This document shows positions 16,394 to 25,115 of a stretch of DNA of 64,000 bases, piece after piece. Source of the DNA: CAXBCP01 sp963977005 (GTDB lineage: Bacteria > Pseudomonadota > Alphaproteobacteria > MPNO01 > UBA830); the NCBI GenBank assembly GCA_963977005.1, contig CAXBMQ010000004.1, positions 62,001-126,000 of the forward strand. The letters are read 5' to 3'. The notes under the pieces are model-generated. The model saw nothing but the letters and a program-made list of their open reading frames with translations. It did not search any database and was not told the DNA's origin. Position numbers and translations under genes: made by a program. Each line of letters opens with the position of its first letter. Position 1 is the first letter of the stretch.

Positions 16394-16555
16394 GCCGGGA
16401 CGTTTTCTTATGCGGTTGCAGGCCCTGTTTCCCTGCGCCGGGCACAAGGTGCGGTAATACCGGCTGGATATCAATACGGCGCGAAAGAGCCAATCGGTGT
16501 TTCGCCGTCAGTTACATCCGGGCGCCGGCGTTGACGGTATGCCCCGGTCCGGCGT

Positions 16556-19465
16556 TCAGGGCCGTCTGAACGCTTCGTCATCGACGGCATCGGGGCGGGG
16601 TTTCCAGTCCAGCGTGTAATACGTTCCGCGGTCACGGGCCCACGGGTCGAACGTATTCACGACCTTGTCGAGCTCGGGCGCCAGTTCGGGCACGGCTCGG
16701 AGCAGGACACGCTTCAGCGGCATGATTTCGCGCCGTTGGCCGTTCGGTTCGCCCTTTTCCCACTGCTTGCCCGTCGGGCCGTTATCGGTCACCCATGCAA
16801 TGCCCAGATGGGTATAAAATTCGGGGCGGAAGCTGGATGTAAAGAAGCGGTCGCTATACAGGCGCCGCGAGGCGTTCAGGATAAAGATGTGGAACATCGT
16901 TTCCGAGATGGCGAAACCGTGCGGGCGGGTGGTTTCCGCCAGATAACCCACCACAAGGTCGACATCTTCGATATTGTCGACCAGCGTACCGTCCGCATGG
17001 CCGAGACAGTCGTTGATGAACGCGCCATCCGCACCGCGCTGCGCGGTGGAAATAACTTTCGATGCATCGCATTTATGCTGTCCGTAGACCTCGCGCATCG
17101 TATTTACGATTTCCTGCTGGTGGGCGCGTTCGGCATCCGGAACGCCCGGCCGTCGGTCGATGAAGTCGTCAAAGCCGGTCAGTTGGCGGAGCCCGATCTG
17201 GCGGCGCAATTCGTTGAACCGGGGCAGGCCATGTTCGCGGTCACGAATGATATCCAGCGCCGCGACATCGATCTTCGAGTCCATCCGGGGGCGCAGATCA
17301 AGGTTCTGCAGGAACCGCGGATGGTTCCGGAGTTCCAGCAGGCCAAGACGCTGGCGCCCCATCGACAGCCCCCAGTTCACCATGCCGTGGCTGCGCATCG
17401 CGGCGGTGGCACCGGCGCGAAAGGTTTTCACCGTCGCGATTTTCTGACGGATCATGTTGGGATCGTTTCGCCAGTCGCGCAGTTCCAGAAGATCCGGAAT
17501 AAGCGGATGCAGGCGGTAGACAGTGGCGAATTCTTCCGGGAAATTGAACGGGGAGCCGAAATGATTGGTGCCGCCATTCACGTGCGCCGGGTTGGTCAGG
17601 TCCCACTGATCCATGCCCAGCAGGCGGTGCAGTCCGGTTGGAAACAGCGCATTCCCGCGGCCGACGATGCCCGGTCCCGCGGCGAGGGCGGAAAAAATCT
17701 GGTTCGCCTTCTTGGGATCCTTTGACCTGGCGAACCGGTCGACGATACGGGCGGTTACCCGCGACAGGATGCCGTCCTTTCTGAACAGCCCGCTCCAGTT
17801 CGAGTTCATGCCGATATCCAGCGGCCTGCCGTAGAGCAATTGCGCCGTCCATTCGATCGTATGAATCTTGGCGATTTCGGCCGACACGATCAGGCGCGCG
17901 ACCTGATACAACTCCTCGTCCGAGATTTTTGCATAACTGATCGACGTATCCGGGCGTGCCGGATTGCGTAGCCCTGTGTCGGCATCCGGCGTTACCCGCG
18001 CCCGTTTTCGGAATTCATCAATAATCAGGTTGTGTTCGCGTACGAACAGGTTGTGCAGAAAACTGGTGCCAATGGTCCAGTTGTCAGGAAAAGCGGTGGC
18101 TTCCTGTCCGGCCCATTCCCGCTGGATCGGATCGCAGGCGCTGTCGCCCGCGGTCGCGCAGGGAGGGCGGAACAGCGGCAGATATCCCAGGCGTTCGCCG
18201 GCGCCGGGCCGGGCGCTTATGCGTTCCATCAGCAGTTTTGCCGGGTCGGCCGGGTCGCGCCGGACGCGTTTGCCGGATCGTTTGCTATAGCCGTATATCG
18301 GGGACGCGTCCCACCACGCGGTCATGTGGTTGCGCGAAGTCCGGTAGGCGCGGGTGAGATGGGTTTTTCCGTGTAAGCTGAACGTTTCGGGGTCTGAATT
18401 GTCGGCAATCAACGCCGCATCCAGCTTGTCGTCCGGCCGGCAACCGATGCGCTCGACCTCTTCCGGGCGCAGGCCGGCGCACCCTGTCGCCGGAAGCATT
18501 CTTGCCGCGTCGTTCCGGCCTTCGAGTGTGTGTGAGAACCAGTCATGGGTCATGAACTGGATCCAGAACGCCGCCAGCACGTTGAAAAACGGTGCTTTGC
18601 GATAGGGGCATCGCGCCGATTTATCGCCATCGCCGCCGCTGCTCCCGGCACCGTCATTGCAGTCGACGGCGTCCGTGTCATCGCGGCTGAATAGTTTCCG
18701 GCTGATAACCTGCGGATCCGGTTTCATCATGCCGATGCGGTCGCCATGACGATTGCGGGCGAGCCGGTTCTTGCCGAGTTCCGGAAAAGTCGCTTCGAAT
18801 TCGACGTTGCGGGCGAATTTCTGACCGGCGGATCCCATTGCCGGGTTCAGAATATCGTTGCAGATGCCGGTCAGCGTGCGGTGGCGGATCAGTGCGCCGG
18901 TGCAGATCTGCGATCCGTCCGATGCCACCTTAATGTTCTTGGTTTCCGGGTGATCTGCGGGAAGGCGCATTTCGGGCCATTGTTTAACTACCGCACCGTC
19001 GATGACCCGTTCGCCAGCGCGTTTGCCGGACACATAGGTCCTATAGGTGCCGTTATTGTCAAACAGGTTGAACCGGATCAGCTCCATCCGCTGGTATTCG
19101 AGGTCGATCAGCGCGCCGTCGATCCCGCGCTGGTTTCTGTCGGTGAACCGGCCGCCGCTGTTGCGACGCGTCGCCATGGACGATGCATCGCCCGTTGCCC
19201 AGTAATTCGCCCAGTCGACCCAGGGCGTATCCATCTGGGCCACGGCCTTTTCGCCGCCGCGGCATCGTGCGCGGTATTCCTCGACCTTCCCCAGAAAACG
19301 CCGGGACCGGTCATCCGCGATATCGCGCAGACCGTTCTTCGCAAGATTGTCGGCAACCTGCAGACAGGCGCGTACAACCGCACTGTCTTCCGGAGTCTTG
19401 TCGCACGCCGCGACCACCGACAGCGCGGCAACGGCTGTTGCGGCGGCACTAAAAAACCGTTTCAT
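16556..19465 (-). CDS. lipoprotein heme peroxidase/dioxygenase of the cyclooxygenase superfamily
   Basis: This 969-residue protein starts with a lipoprotein signal (lipobox VAAC, Cys20 region), so it is probably anchored in a membrane and faces the periplasm or outside. Animal-heme-peroxidase features follow: a distal-type His307 in FMTHDWF, REHNLI, and a proximal-type motif EFATVYRLHPLIPD with Tyr650 and His653. The Tyr-x-x-His spacing matches the catalytic tyrosine and proximal histidine of cyclooxygenases and fatty-acid alpha-dioxygenases. The start at 19465 gives the signal peptide; GGGGTAGG precedes it. It is a lone gene, and its substrate, perhaps a lipid, is inference. Confidence 0.85.
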   Translation of the reverse strand: MKRFFSAAATAVAALSVVAACDKTPEDSAVVRACLQVADNLAKNGLRDIADDRSRRFLGKVEEYRARCRGGEKAVAQMDTPWVDWANYWATGDASSMATRRNSGGRFTDRNQRGIDGALIDLEYQRMELIRFNLFDNNGTYRTYVSGKRAGERVIDGAVVKQWPEMRLPADHPETKNIKVASDGSQICTGALIRHRTLTGICNDILNPAMGSAGQKFARNVEFEATFPELGKNRLARNRHGDRIGMMKPDPQVISRKLFSRDDTDAVDCNDGAGSSGGDGDKSARCPYRKAPFFNVLAAFWIQFMTHDWFSHTLEGRNDAARMLPATGCAGLRPEEVERIGCRPDDKLDAALIADNSDPETFSLHGKTHLTRAYRTSRNHMTAWWDASPIYGYSKRSGKRVRRDPADPAKLLMERISARPGAGERLGYLPLFRPPCATAGDSACDPIQREWAGQEATAFPDNWTIGTSFLHNLFVREHNLIIDEFRKRARVTPDADTGLRNPARPDTSISYAKISDEELYQVARLIVSAEIAKIHTIEWTAQLLYGRPLDIGMNSNWSGLFRKDGILSRVTARIVDRFARSKDPKKANQIFSALAAGPGIVGRGNALFPTGLHRLLGMDQWDLTNPAHVNGGTNHFGSPFNFPEEFATVYRLHPLIPDLLELRDWRNDPNMIRQKIATVKTFRAGATAAMRSHGMVNWGLSMGRQRLGLLELRNHPRFLQNLDLRPRMDSKIDVAALDIIRDREHGLPRFNELRRQIGLRQLTGFDDFIDRRPGVPDAERAHQQEIVNTMREVYGQHKCDASKVISTAQRGADGAFINDCLGHADGTLVDNIEDVDLVVGYLAETTRPHGFAISETMFHIFILNASRRLYSDRFFTSSFRPEFYTHLGIAWVTDNGPTGKQWEKGEPNGQRREIMPLKRVLLRAVPELAPELDKVVNTFDPWARDRGTYYTLDWKPRPDAVDDEAFRRP

Positions 19466-19631
19466 GGGCCTACCCCCTGCTTTTTCCGACAGTCTTTTGT
19501 CCAGGTGCCTACCCGACAATCGAATGCCATCAATAATCGTAATTGGCGGAGCGCGGGATTCCAACTATCCGCTTAAAAATTTCTGCTGGCGGTGTTTCTT
19601 CGCTTGCAGCGATTCATCCGGCGACTCATAC

Positions 19632-19665
19632 TCACCTCCTGTGTTCAACAATCGAAAGGAGGTGA
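19632..19665 (+). promoter_or_regulatory. hairpin sequestering a perfect Shine-Dalgarno
   Basis: TCACCTCCT (19632-19640) can pair perfectly over 9 bp with AGGAGGTGA (19657-19665) across a 16-base loop. The right arm belongs to AAAGGAGGTGATC, the full complement of the 16S rRNA 3' tail. A second segment, TCACCTC at 19719-19725, can pair with the same GAGGTGA, so two mutually exclusive folds exist. Confidence 0.55.
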
Positions 19666-19669
19666 TCGA

Positions 19670-19747
19670 GTGTCTCATTGTCTAAAGGTGCGGCCTTCGG
19701 CTGCCAGGATCTGGATCGTCACCTCTATAGAGGCTCGCTTCGACTGA
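19670..19747 (+). CDS. 25-codon candidate leader peptide
   Basis: A GTG start lies seven bases after GGAGG of an ideal Shine-Dalgarno and opens a 25-codon frame (MSHCLKVRPSAARIWIVTS then IEARFD) ending in TGA. I do not recognise the peptide. The ribosome binding site is the strongest evidence, because matches this complete are rare by chance. Its flanking anti-Shine-Dalgarno segments suggest regulated translation, perhaps controlling the alpha/beta hydrolase gene that starts 136 bases after the stop. It is too short for composition tests and could be non-coding. Confidence 0.45.
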   Translation: MSHCLKVRPSAARIWIVTSIEARFD

Positions 19748-19791
19748 GTTGATGTATTCATGGTCCGCGCCAGGGACCGTGTCTGACAATG

Positions 19792-19819
19792 GAAGGGTCG
19801 CCCCATCGGGCGGCCCTTC
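19792..19819 (+). terminator. GC-rich hairpin in the hydrolase leader, attenuator-like
   Basis: GAAGGGTCGCCC pairs with GGGCGGCCCTTC (one G-U pair) around a 4-base CATC loop, 44 bases after the small ORF. The sequence after it (GTCCGTTTGC) has only a weak T-run, so it may be an attenuator or pause hairpin rather than a full terminator. Confidence 0.4.
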
Positions 19820-19883
19820 GTCCGTTTGCAGCGGGGGTTTCGACGCCGCATACTGTAACGACTGAACATCGAGGAGAAGTGCC

Positions 19884-20729
19884 ATGCCGATGGCAAGCGT
19901 GCGCGGACTGAATATCAATTATGAAATTGTCGGCGATGCCCGGGACGATAGCCATCCCTGGGTGGCCCTGATTACCGGCGGCCGACGTGGCTATCAGGAA
20001 TTTCTGCCGCTTGCCGGAAAGATTGCCGCCAGAGGATACCGTGTGCTGCTGCACGATCGGCGAAATACCGGCGCATCGGATATCGAACTTGAAGCGCACG
20101 AGGTCGAGGAAGCGACCTGGGCCGACGATCTTCGCGATCTGCTCGATCAACTGGGCGCCGCCCCCGCCTTTATCGGCGGTTCGTCGTCCGGTGCACGAAC
20201 CGCGATCATGTTCGGTCTGCGTCACCCGGATGCGACCCGCGCGCTGATGCTGTTGCGGGTCACCGGCGGCGCGTTTCCGGCAAAGCGCCTGCCCGAAATG
20301 TATTACGGCCAGTTCATCGATATCGCGAAGCAGGGCGGTATGGAAGCGATCTGCGAAACCGATACCTGGCGTGAGCGGATCGAGAGCAATGCGGCCAACC
20401 GCGAAAAGCTGATGGCGATGGACGCCGAAGAATTCATCGCGACGCTGAGCAAATGGAAAGAACTCTTCGAAGCAGGCGCGAACCTGCCGGTCATGGGCGT
20501 GACGGAGGAACAGCTCGGGAGCCTGAAAATGCCGACGATCGTCATTCCCGGGAACGACAATACCCATTCATCTGAAAGCGGGCGGACCGCCCACCGGATG
20601 ATCCCCGGCGCCGAAATCCACGATCTCGGGCTGGACGACGTCGATATCGCGCTGATTCCGTACCCCGACTGGGCCCCGTACGAGCCCGAAATCGTCGATG
20701 TCCTGACCGGGTTTATGGAGCGGAACTAA
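19884..20729 (+). CDS. alpha/beta-fold hydrolase
   Basis: The 281-residue soluble enzyme has the alpha/beta hydrolase pattern: an oxyanion-side GGRRGYQEF near residue 33, LLHDRRNTGASD, and the nucleophile elbow GGSSSGAR with the central serine. The C-terminal PTIVIPGNDN segment supplies the acid strand. The expected catalytic histidine is uncertain (candidates in NTHSSES or EIHDLGLDD). The start follows GAGGAGAAGTGCC. Its 3' end overlaps the convergent 2-hydroxyacid dehydrogenase gene by four bases. The substrate is unknown. Confidence 0.85.
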   Translation: MPMASVRGLNINYEIVGDARDDSHPWVALITGGRRGYQEFLPLAGKIAARGYRVLLHDRRNTGASDIELEAHEVEEATWADDLRDLLDQLGAAPAFIGGSSSGARTAIMFGLRHPDATRALMLLRVTGGAFPAKRLPEMYYGQFIDIAKQGGMEAICETDTWRERIESNAANREKLMAMDAEEFIATLSKWKELFEAGANLPVMGVTEEQLGSLKMPTIVIPGNDNTHSSESGRTAHRMIPGAEIHDLGLDDVDIALIPYPDWAPYEPEIVDVLTGFMERN

Positions 20730-21796
20730 AGGCTCTGTATCAGGCTTTTCCCGCCGAAGCGTTCGAGAAACTTCGGTATCGCGGCCTCGTTCACCACGTG
20801 TCGCGGTACCTCGCCCCGCATCGCCGTCAGCGCCGCGTTGATGGCCCAGGGCACGGCGGGTTCGAGGCTGGCGCCTTTATTCGCGCTGACCATGTGCGGT
20901 GATACAAGAACCTTGTCGCCCAGCCCGCGCAGCGGCGATTGCAGATCGAGCGGCTCGTTCTCGAAAACATCGAGGGCGGCGCCGGCGATTTTGTTGCGGT
21001 CGAGAGCAAAGAACAGTGCATCCTCGTCGACGATGGGACCGCGGGCGGCATTCAACAGGATCGCCGTCGGCTTCATCATCCCGAACTGAGCTTCGGAAAT
21101 CAGGTGTTGCGTCTCCGCCGTCAGGTTCGAATGGATGGTGATGACGTCGGATGTCCGCAATAACGTTTCCATGTCCACCGGGCGCGCATTGTGATGGGCG
21201 AATTTTGACTCATCTACATACGGATCGTGGGCGATCAGGTTTACTCGCCAGGGTGCCAGCAGGTCGCACAGACGCGAGCCGATCCGGCCGAGGCCGATAA
21301 TGCCGACAGTGATGCCTTCGTAGCCGTCCTGCCGCGCGCCGAGATACGTTCCCGCCAGCGAATCGTCGCGCCAGCCGCCCTCGCGGACATGACGGTCTTT
21401 CTCGCGAATGCGTTTCAGCATGGTCAGCATCATGGTCATGGTGCCTTCCGCGACACCGCCCCAGTTCGCCTCCGTCGGCGAATGGGTGACGAGGATTCCG
21501 AGGTCGGCCGCGGCCTCGATATCAACGTCGTCATAGCCGATGGTCAGTTTGGCGATAATTCGCGTGGCTGGCAGACGTGCCATGAAATCATGGGAGAAGG
21601 TGAACCCGCGCATCACGGCTCCGATAATCGCATCGCGCCCGTCGGCAAGCGGAAACACGTTGCTTTCTTCCGCCCCGAAGGCCCGGCGCCAGTCCGCATT
21701 GCCGAAGGTCACCTCGCAGCCGGCTTCTTCAAGCTCCCTGTATTTCGCGTCGACATCGCCCATGGGCGTGTAGACAAGTACCTTTGCGTCCGGCAT
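20726..21796 (-). CDS. D-isomer-specific 2-hydroxyacid dehydrogenase family protein
   Basis: This is a 356-residue NAD(P)-dependent oxidoreductase of the phosphoglycerate/D-lactate dehydrogenase family. The Rossmann motif GIIGLGRIGSRL lies near residue 172, and the catalytic set is visible: Arg in NAARGPIVDE, Glu in DVFENEPL and His in VSPHMVSAN. It probably interconverts a 2-keto and a D-2-hydroxy acid, but the substrate cannot be told. A TctC-like carboxylate-binding protein lies directly upstream on the same strand, separated by a strong terminator, so the two are probably separate transcripts. Confidence 0.9.
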   Translation of the reverse strand: MPDAKVLVYTPMGDVDAKYRELEEAGCEVTFGNADWRRAFGAEESNVFPLADGRDAIIGAVMRGFTFSHDFMARLPATRIIAKLTIGYDDVDIEAAADLGILVTHSPTEANWGGVAEGTMTMMLTMLKRIREKDRHVREGGWRDDSLAGTYLGARQDGYEGITVGIIGLGRIGSRLCDLLAPWRVNLIAHDPYVDESKFAHHNARPVDMETLLRTSDVITIHSNLTAETQHLISEAQFGMMKPTAILLNAARGPIVDEDALFFALDRNKIAGAALDVFENEPLDLQSPLRGLGDKVLVSPHMVSANKGASLEPAVPWAINAALTAMRGEVPRHVVNEAAIPKFLERFGGKSLIQSL

Positions 21797-21827
21797 CGGC
21801 GGGGTCTCCCGTAATCCGTTTAGACAT

Positions 21828-21859
21828 AAAAAAACCCCGGCCGGGCAGCCCGGCCGGGG
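21828..21859 (-). terminator. Rho-independent terminator after the TctC-like gene
   Basis: Read on the minus strand, an 11-bp GC-only stem (CCCCGGCCGGG on both sides of a 3-base loop) is followed by seven T residues. It lies 18 bases after the stop of the binding-protein gene and 31 before the dehydrogenase start. Confidence 0.93.
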
Positions 21860-21877
21860 GTGTCGGGGTGTCGCAGC

Positions 21878-22906
21878 TTATTTCTTCAGGCCGAGGGCCG
21901 TCTGCATGCGCGCGATGATCGCCGCATCGACGTTGGAAATGCGCTCCGCCGCCGCCTGCATATCCTGCCAGCTGGCGGATTCCCAGGTCATCTTGCGTTC
22001 TGCCGCACCCGCCTTGGCTTCCGGATCGTCAAATGCCTTCTTGAAGGCCGCACGCAATGCCGCGACGCGGTCCGCCGGTACGCCGGGAGGGGCAAGCCAG
22101 CCGCGGCCCAGGATCATGTTCCCGCCCAGAAGTTCGGCGATCTGCTTGTCCACCGGGTCGGTCACGATATCCTTCAGCAGCGGTACGTTGGGATAGTCTT
22201 TCAGCGGGGTCAGGGCATTGACCGCGAGGAGGTTGACCTGTTCGACCCAGTGCGGACGGGCAATTTTCAGTCCGGACCAGGACGACTGGAAACCTTTCAC
22301 TTCGCCCTTGTCCATGGCGATATAAATGCCGCCCATGCCGCGATACCCGGTGATGACCTTGAACTTGGTGCCGAGCATGTTGTTGACCAGGGTCGGCACG
22401 ACATAAGTCTGAGAGCCCTTGCCGGTCGATCCCATGACAACCTGGGTTTTCTTGGCGTCATCGAGCGATTTTACGCCGGTCGACTTATAGACCACGAAGG
22501 CGCTGCGCGGCTGGTCGGCCCCGCCGAGGAACTGGAAGTCCTTGGCGACGTATTTGACGCCGGTGGTCCGGAGACGCGATGCAAGCGGCGTATCGGACAG
22601 CAGGATACCGATCATCGTGCCGTCCTTGCGGCCCCTTGAATACAGGAAATTCGCGGCCTTGGTGCCGCCGGCGCCGCCCATGTTCTGAACGATCACGTTG
22701 GGACCGCCGGGAATGTATTTTTCAAGAAACGGCGCCAGGTACTGCGTGTACTGCGTATGGCCGCCACCGGGACCCGCCGCTACGACGACCGTGATGGTCT
22801 TTCCCTTGTAGAAATCAGCGACGGCGTCGGCAGCGGCAGGGGCTGCGAAGCCGGCAATAGCAAGTGCCGCTACGGCGAGGCCGGGTAGTGAGTATCTCAT
22901 TTTCAT
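21878..22906 (-). CDS. TctC/Bug family tripartite tricarboxylate transporter binding protein
   Basis: This 342-residue periplasmic solute-binding protein begins with a signal peptide (MKMRYSLPGLAVAALAIAG) cleaved near AAPAAA. Family features include VVVAAGPGGGHTQYTQYLAP, VIVQNMGGAGGTKAANFLY and a C-terminal GRGWLAPPGVPADRVAAL. Such proteins bind carboxylates for TctAB permeases or act in sensing. No tctA or tctB is nearby, so it is an orphan, as is common for expanded Bug families. The start follows GGGAGGAAC; a strong terminator ends the transcript. Confidence 0.92.
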   Translation of the reverse strand: MKMRYSLPGLAVAALAIAGFAAPAAADAVADFYKGKTITVVVAAGPGGGHTQYTQYLAPFLEKYIPGGPNVIVQNMGGAGGTKAANFLYSRGRKDGTMIGILLSDTPLASRLRTTGVKYVAKDFQFLGGADQPRSAFVVYKSTGVKSLDDAKKTQVVMGSTGKGSQTYVVPTLVNNMLGTKFKVITGYRGMGGIYIAMDKGEVKGFQSSWSGLKIARPHWVEQVNLLAVNALTPLKDYPNVPLLKDIVTDPVDKQIAELLGGNMILGRGWLAPPGVPADRVAALRAAFKKAFDDPEAKAGAAERKMTWESASWQDMQAAAERISNVDAAIIARMQTALGLKK

Positions 22907-22982
22907 CGAAAAGTTCCTCCCTGTGAAAGTATGGTGTCCAAGTATGCCATATTGTTTCGATCTATGGCGAACGGCGAGTTTT

Positions 22983-23906
22983 TTAACGAATTTTGAGGAT
23001 CAGTTTTCCGCGCAGATGCCGGGTTTCGCTTATTTCCTGTGCTTTTGCGGCATCTTTAAGGTCGAACAGCGTGAGTTCGGGTACCGTCACGACACCGGCA
23101 TTGTAGAGTTCGACAATCCGCTCCATGTAGTGACGCGCCCGTCCGACGTTGGGGCGCAGGGACTGTACGTCATCGCGCGTCGGTTCGGGTGCCTTGGCGC
23201 CGGATGCGATAAATGCGGCGCGCCCGCCGGATTTGAGCACGTCGAACGCCTTCAGGCCGACATCGCCGCCGACGGTGTCGAAAACAGCATCGCAATCGGA
23301 GACGGCCTCGGTGAAGTCGACCGCGTTATAATCGATGATCTCGTCTGCACCGAGACTGCGGACATAATCGTGATTGCCCGCGCTGGCCGTCGTGATGACA
23401 TGTGCGCCGATATGTTTTGCAAGCTGGATCGCAAACCCGGCGACACCGCCGGCTCCGCCCTGGATCAGGATTTTCTCGCCGACCTTGAGCTGCAGCGTGT
23501 CCTCTATGGAAATAACGGCAGTGAGTCCGATCAGCGAAAGCGCGTCGATATCGACATGGGAAATCCCGTCCGGTTTCTTGGCAAGGACGGCCGCTTTGGT
23601 CGCGACCTTTTCGCAATAGGTGCCTTCCTGTCCGACGGGAAGTACGCCGAAGACGGCATCGCCGACCGCCAGATCGGTGACATCGCTGCCAACTTCGCTG
23701 ACCACGCCTGAAAAATCCCGGCCGCAGACATAGGGAAAAAAGGCTGTGGGCGCATAGGAGCCCTGACGTACTTTCCAGTCCGCGCCGTTGACGCTGGCGG
23801 CATGAATGTCGGCAACGACTTCGTCGGCTGCGGCGACGGGATCGGGCAAATCACCGTACTGGAGAACGTCCACTGCGCCGTTTTCATTGAAATAGACCGC
23901 TTTCAT
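22983..23906 (-). CDS. quinone-oxidoreductase-like NADP-dependent MDR protein
   Basis: The 307 residues belong to the zinc-free branch of the medium-chain dehydrogenase/reductase family. They show MKAVYFNENG at the start, GRDFSGVVSEVG, the nucleotide-binding stretch ILIQGGAGGVAGFAIQLAKH and a final RGKLILKIR. No catalytic-zinc cysteines are seen. It likely reduces quinones or activated alkenes with NADPH. The start at 23906 is chosen because the longer frame runs into the promoter and its tandem repeat. It is divergent from an amidohydrolase gene. Confidence 0.9.
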   Translation of the reverse strand: MKAVYFNENGAVDVLQYGDLPDPVAAADEVVADIHAASVNGADWKVRQGSYAPTAFFPYVCGRDFSGVVSEVGSDVTDLAVGDAVFGVLPVGQEGTYCEKVATKAAVLAKKPDGISHVDIDALSLIGLTAVISIEDTLQLKVGEKILIQGGAGGVAGFAIQLAKHIGAHVITTASAGNHDYVRSLGADEIIDYNAVDFTEAVSDCDAVFDTVGGDVGLKAFDVLKSGGRAAFIASGAKAPEPTRDDVQSLRPNVGRARHYMERIVELYNAGVVTVPELTLFDLKDAAKAQEISETRHLRGKLILKIR

Positions 23907-23991
23907 CTTCTTGTCGCCTTTATGTCTGGAAGGTTGAAGGCATAGTGTAGCGCCGAATTCGTCGTTACGAAATCCCACCCGCCGTTACAGC

Positions 23992-24023
23992 AATGGATTG
24001 AATCCGGAATGGATTGAGTCTGG
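23992..24023. repeat. tandem 16-bp repeat in the divergent promoter region
   Basis: AATGGATTGAATCCGG is followed directly by AATGGATTGAGTCTGG, identical at 14 of 16 positions. It sits between the oxidoreductase gene (minus) and the amidohydrolase gene (plus), about 52 bases before the latter's start. A regulator operator is possible; no cognate regulator is adjacent. Confidence 0.5.
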
Positions 24024-24074
24024 GCAGGGTTTGGCTCAAGATTGGCGCAATCAACAATTGCCGGAGACCGGAAC

Positions 24075-25103
24075 ATGACCGTCGATATGCATGCTCACTG
24101 GAGTCCGCCCGAATTGATCGATGTCTATCGGGCGCGGACCGAGCCGCCGATGATTTATCGGAACGACGATGGGGTGGAAGTCATCCGCACCCGGCGGGGC
24201 GAGCAGGCCTTTGAAGGCATGTTCGACGATCTTGGTATCCGCCTCGCCGAAATGGAGGCGCACGGCATAACAACCGGCGTCCTTTCGCTCTGGGGGCCAC
24301 ATCAGTGGATCGAACGTCTGCCGGTGGCGGAATCCGTGCCGGCGGTGCAGGTCTTTAACGACGCAACATCCGCAGTGTGTGCCGAAAACCCCGGGCGCTT
24401 TATCGCCTATGGCTCGCTGCCGATGGCCGATATGGAGGCCGCCGTCGCCGAACTGGACCGGATTATGGCCCTGCCCGGTATGATTGGCGCCATCGTGCCC
24501 GGCAATGCGTTCATGACCTATGCGGACGCGGAAAACATGCGACCGCTGCTGGCGGCGGCCAACAGGCACAAGGCGGCACTTTTTATCCACTGGGGGCCGC
24601 GGCCGGGGGATGCCTGGCCGCGAACGTCTTCCGAGAGTGACAATTTTATCCGTCGTATGGGGACGCTCGACATGCAGGCCAGCCTGTCTGCCTGCACGGT
24701 GACGCTCACGATGACGGACCTGCTGGACGATTATCCGGATGCCCGGTTTCATATTCACAATCTCGGCGGCAATATCGCGTTTGAGGTCGAACGTCTCGAT
24801 CATCGCAGCATGCTTGATTCGCCGGACGAGCCGTTGCCATCGACACGGCTGACCAAACCCAACCTCTGGTACGACTGTAATTCCTTTGGCGCGAAGTCGA
24901 TTGACCTTGCGATCTCGCTTTATGGCGTAGACCGTATTGTTTACGCGACCGACGGGACGGCTTTTGGCTGCGACTGGACCAATAAGGCGATTGCCGAAAC
25001 GAACCTGACCGAAGCCGAGCGCGACATGATCCGCACCGGTAATGCGATGGACATGCTCGGTCACCTCGCGCCGCTGCGGGGGCTGGCCCAGGCCGCCGAG
25101 TAA
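24075..25103 (+). CDS. ACMSD-type amidohydrolase (amidohydrolase 2 family)
   Basis: The 342 residues form a metal-dependent TIM barrel of the aminocarboxymuconate-semialdehyde-decarboxylase-like group. Metal-site candidates are the HxH of DMHAHWSP near the N-terminus, His in FIHWGPRPGD, His in FHIHNLGGN and Asp in YATDGTAFG. Members hydrolyse or decarboxylate aromatic-derived acids without oxygen. The start at 24075 (MTVDMHAHW) places the metal motif at the usual position and follows GGAGACC. A 65-codon gene follows after 12 bases and is probably co-transcribed. Confidence 0.88.
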   Translation: MTVDMHAHWSPPELIDVYRARTEPPMIYRNDDGVEVIRTRRGEQAFEGMFDDLGIRLAEMEAHGITTGVLSLWGPHQWIERLPVAESVPAVQVFNDATSAVCAENPGRFIAYGSLPMADMEAAVAELDRIMALPGMIGAIVPGNAFMTYADAENMRPLLAAANRHKAALFIHWGPRPGDAWPRTSSESDNFIRRMGTLDMQASLSACTVTLTMTDLLDDYPDARFHIHNLGGNIAFEVERLDHRSMLDSPDEPLPSTRLTKPNLWYDCNSFGAKSIDLAISLYGVDRIVYATDGTAFGCDWTNKAIAETNLTEAERDMIRTGNAMDMLGHLAPLRGLAQAAE

Positions 25104-25115
25104 CGGGGATAATCC

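Larger units (their letters stand above)
19466..19883. other. 418-base gap between divergent genes: leader region of the alpha/beta hydrolase gene
   Basis: This gap holds the promoter side of the peroxidase gene, a hairpin that can mask a perfect Shine-Dalgarno (19632-19665), a 25-codon ORF (19670-19747) and a second strong hairpin (19792-19819). The remaining stretch 19480-19625 shows nothing I can name. Minus-strand frames at 19675-19918 look like chance. Confidence 0.6.

Noticed and set aside
19655..19667. AAAGGAGGTGATC as a stray 16S rRNA fragment
   Set aside because: Similarity to the complement of the 16S tail ends after 13 bases; flanking sequence does not match rRNA, so it is a Shine-Dalgarno.
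19675..19918. Two minus-strand frames of 73 and 78 codons in the hydrolase leader
   Set aside because: No ribosome binding site, no recognisable motif and they overlap the hydrolase start; the plus-strand leader elements explain the region better.
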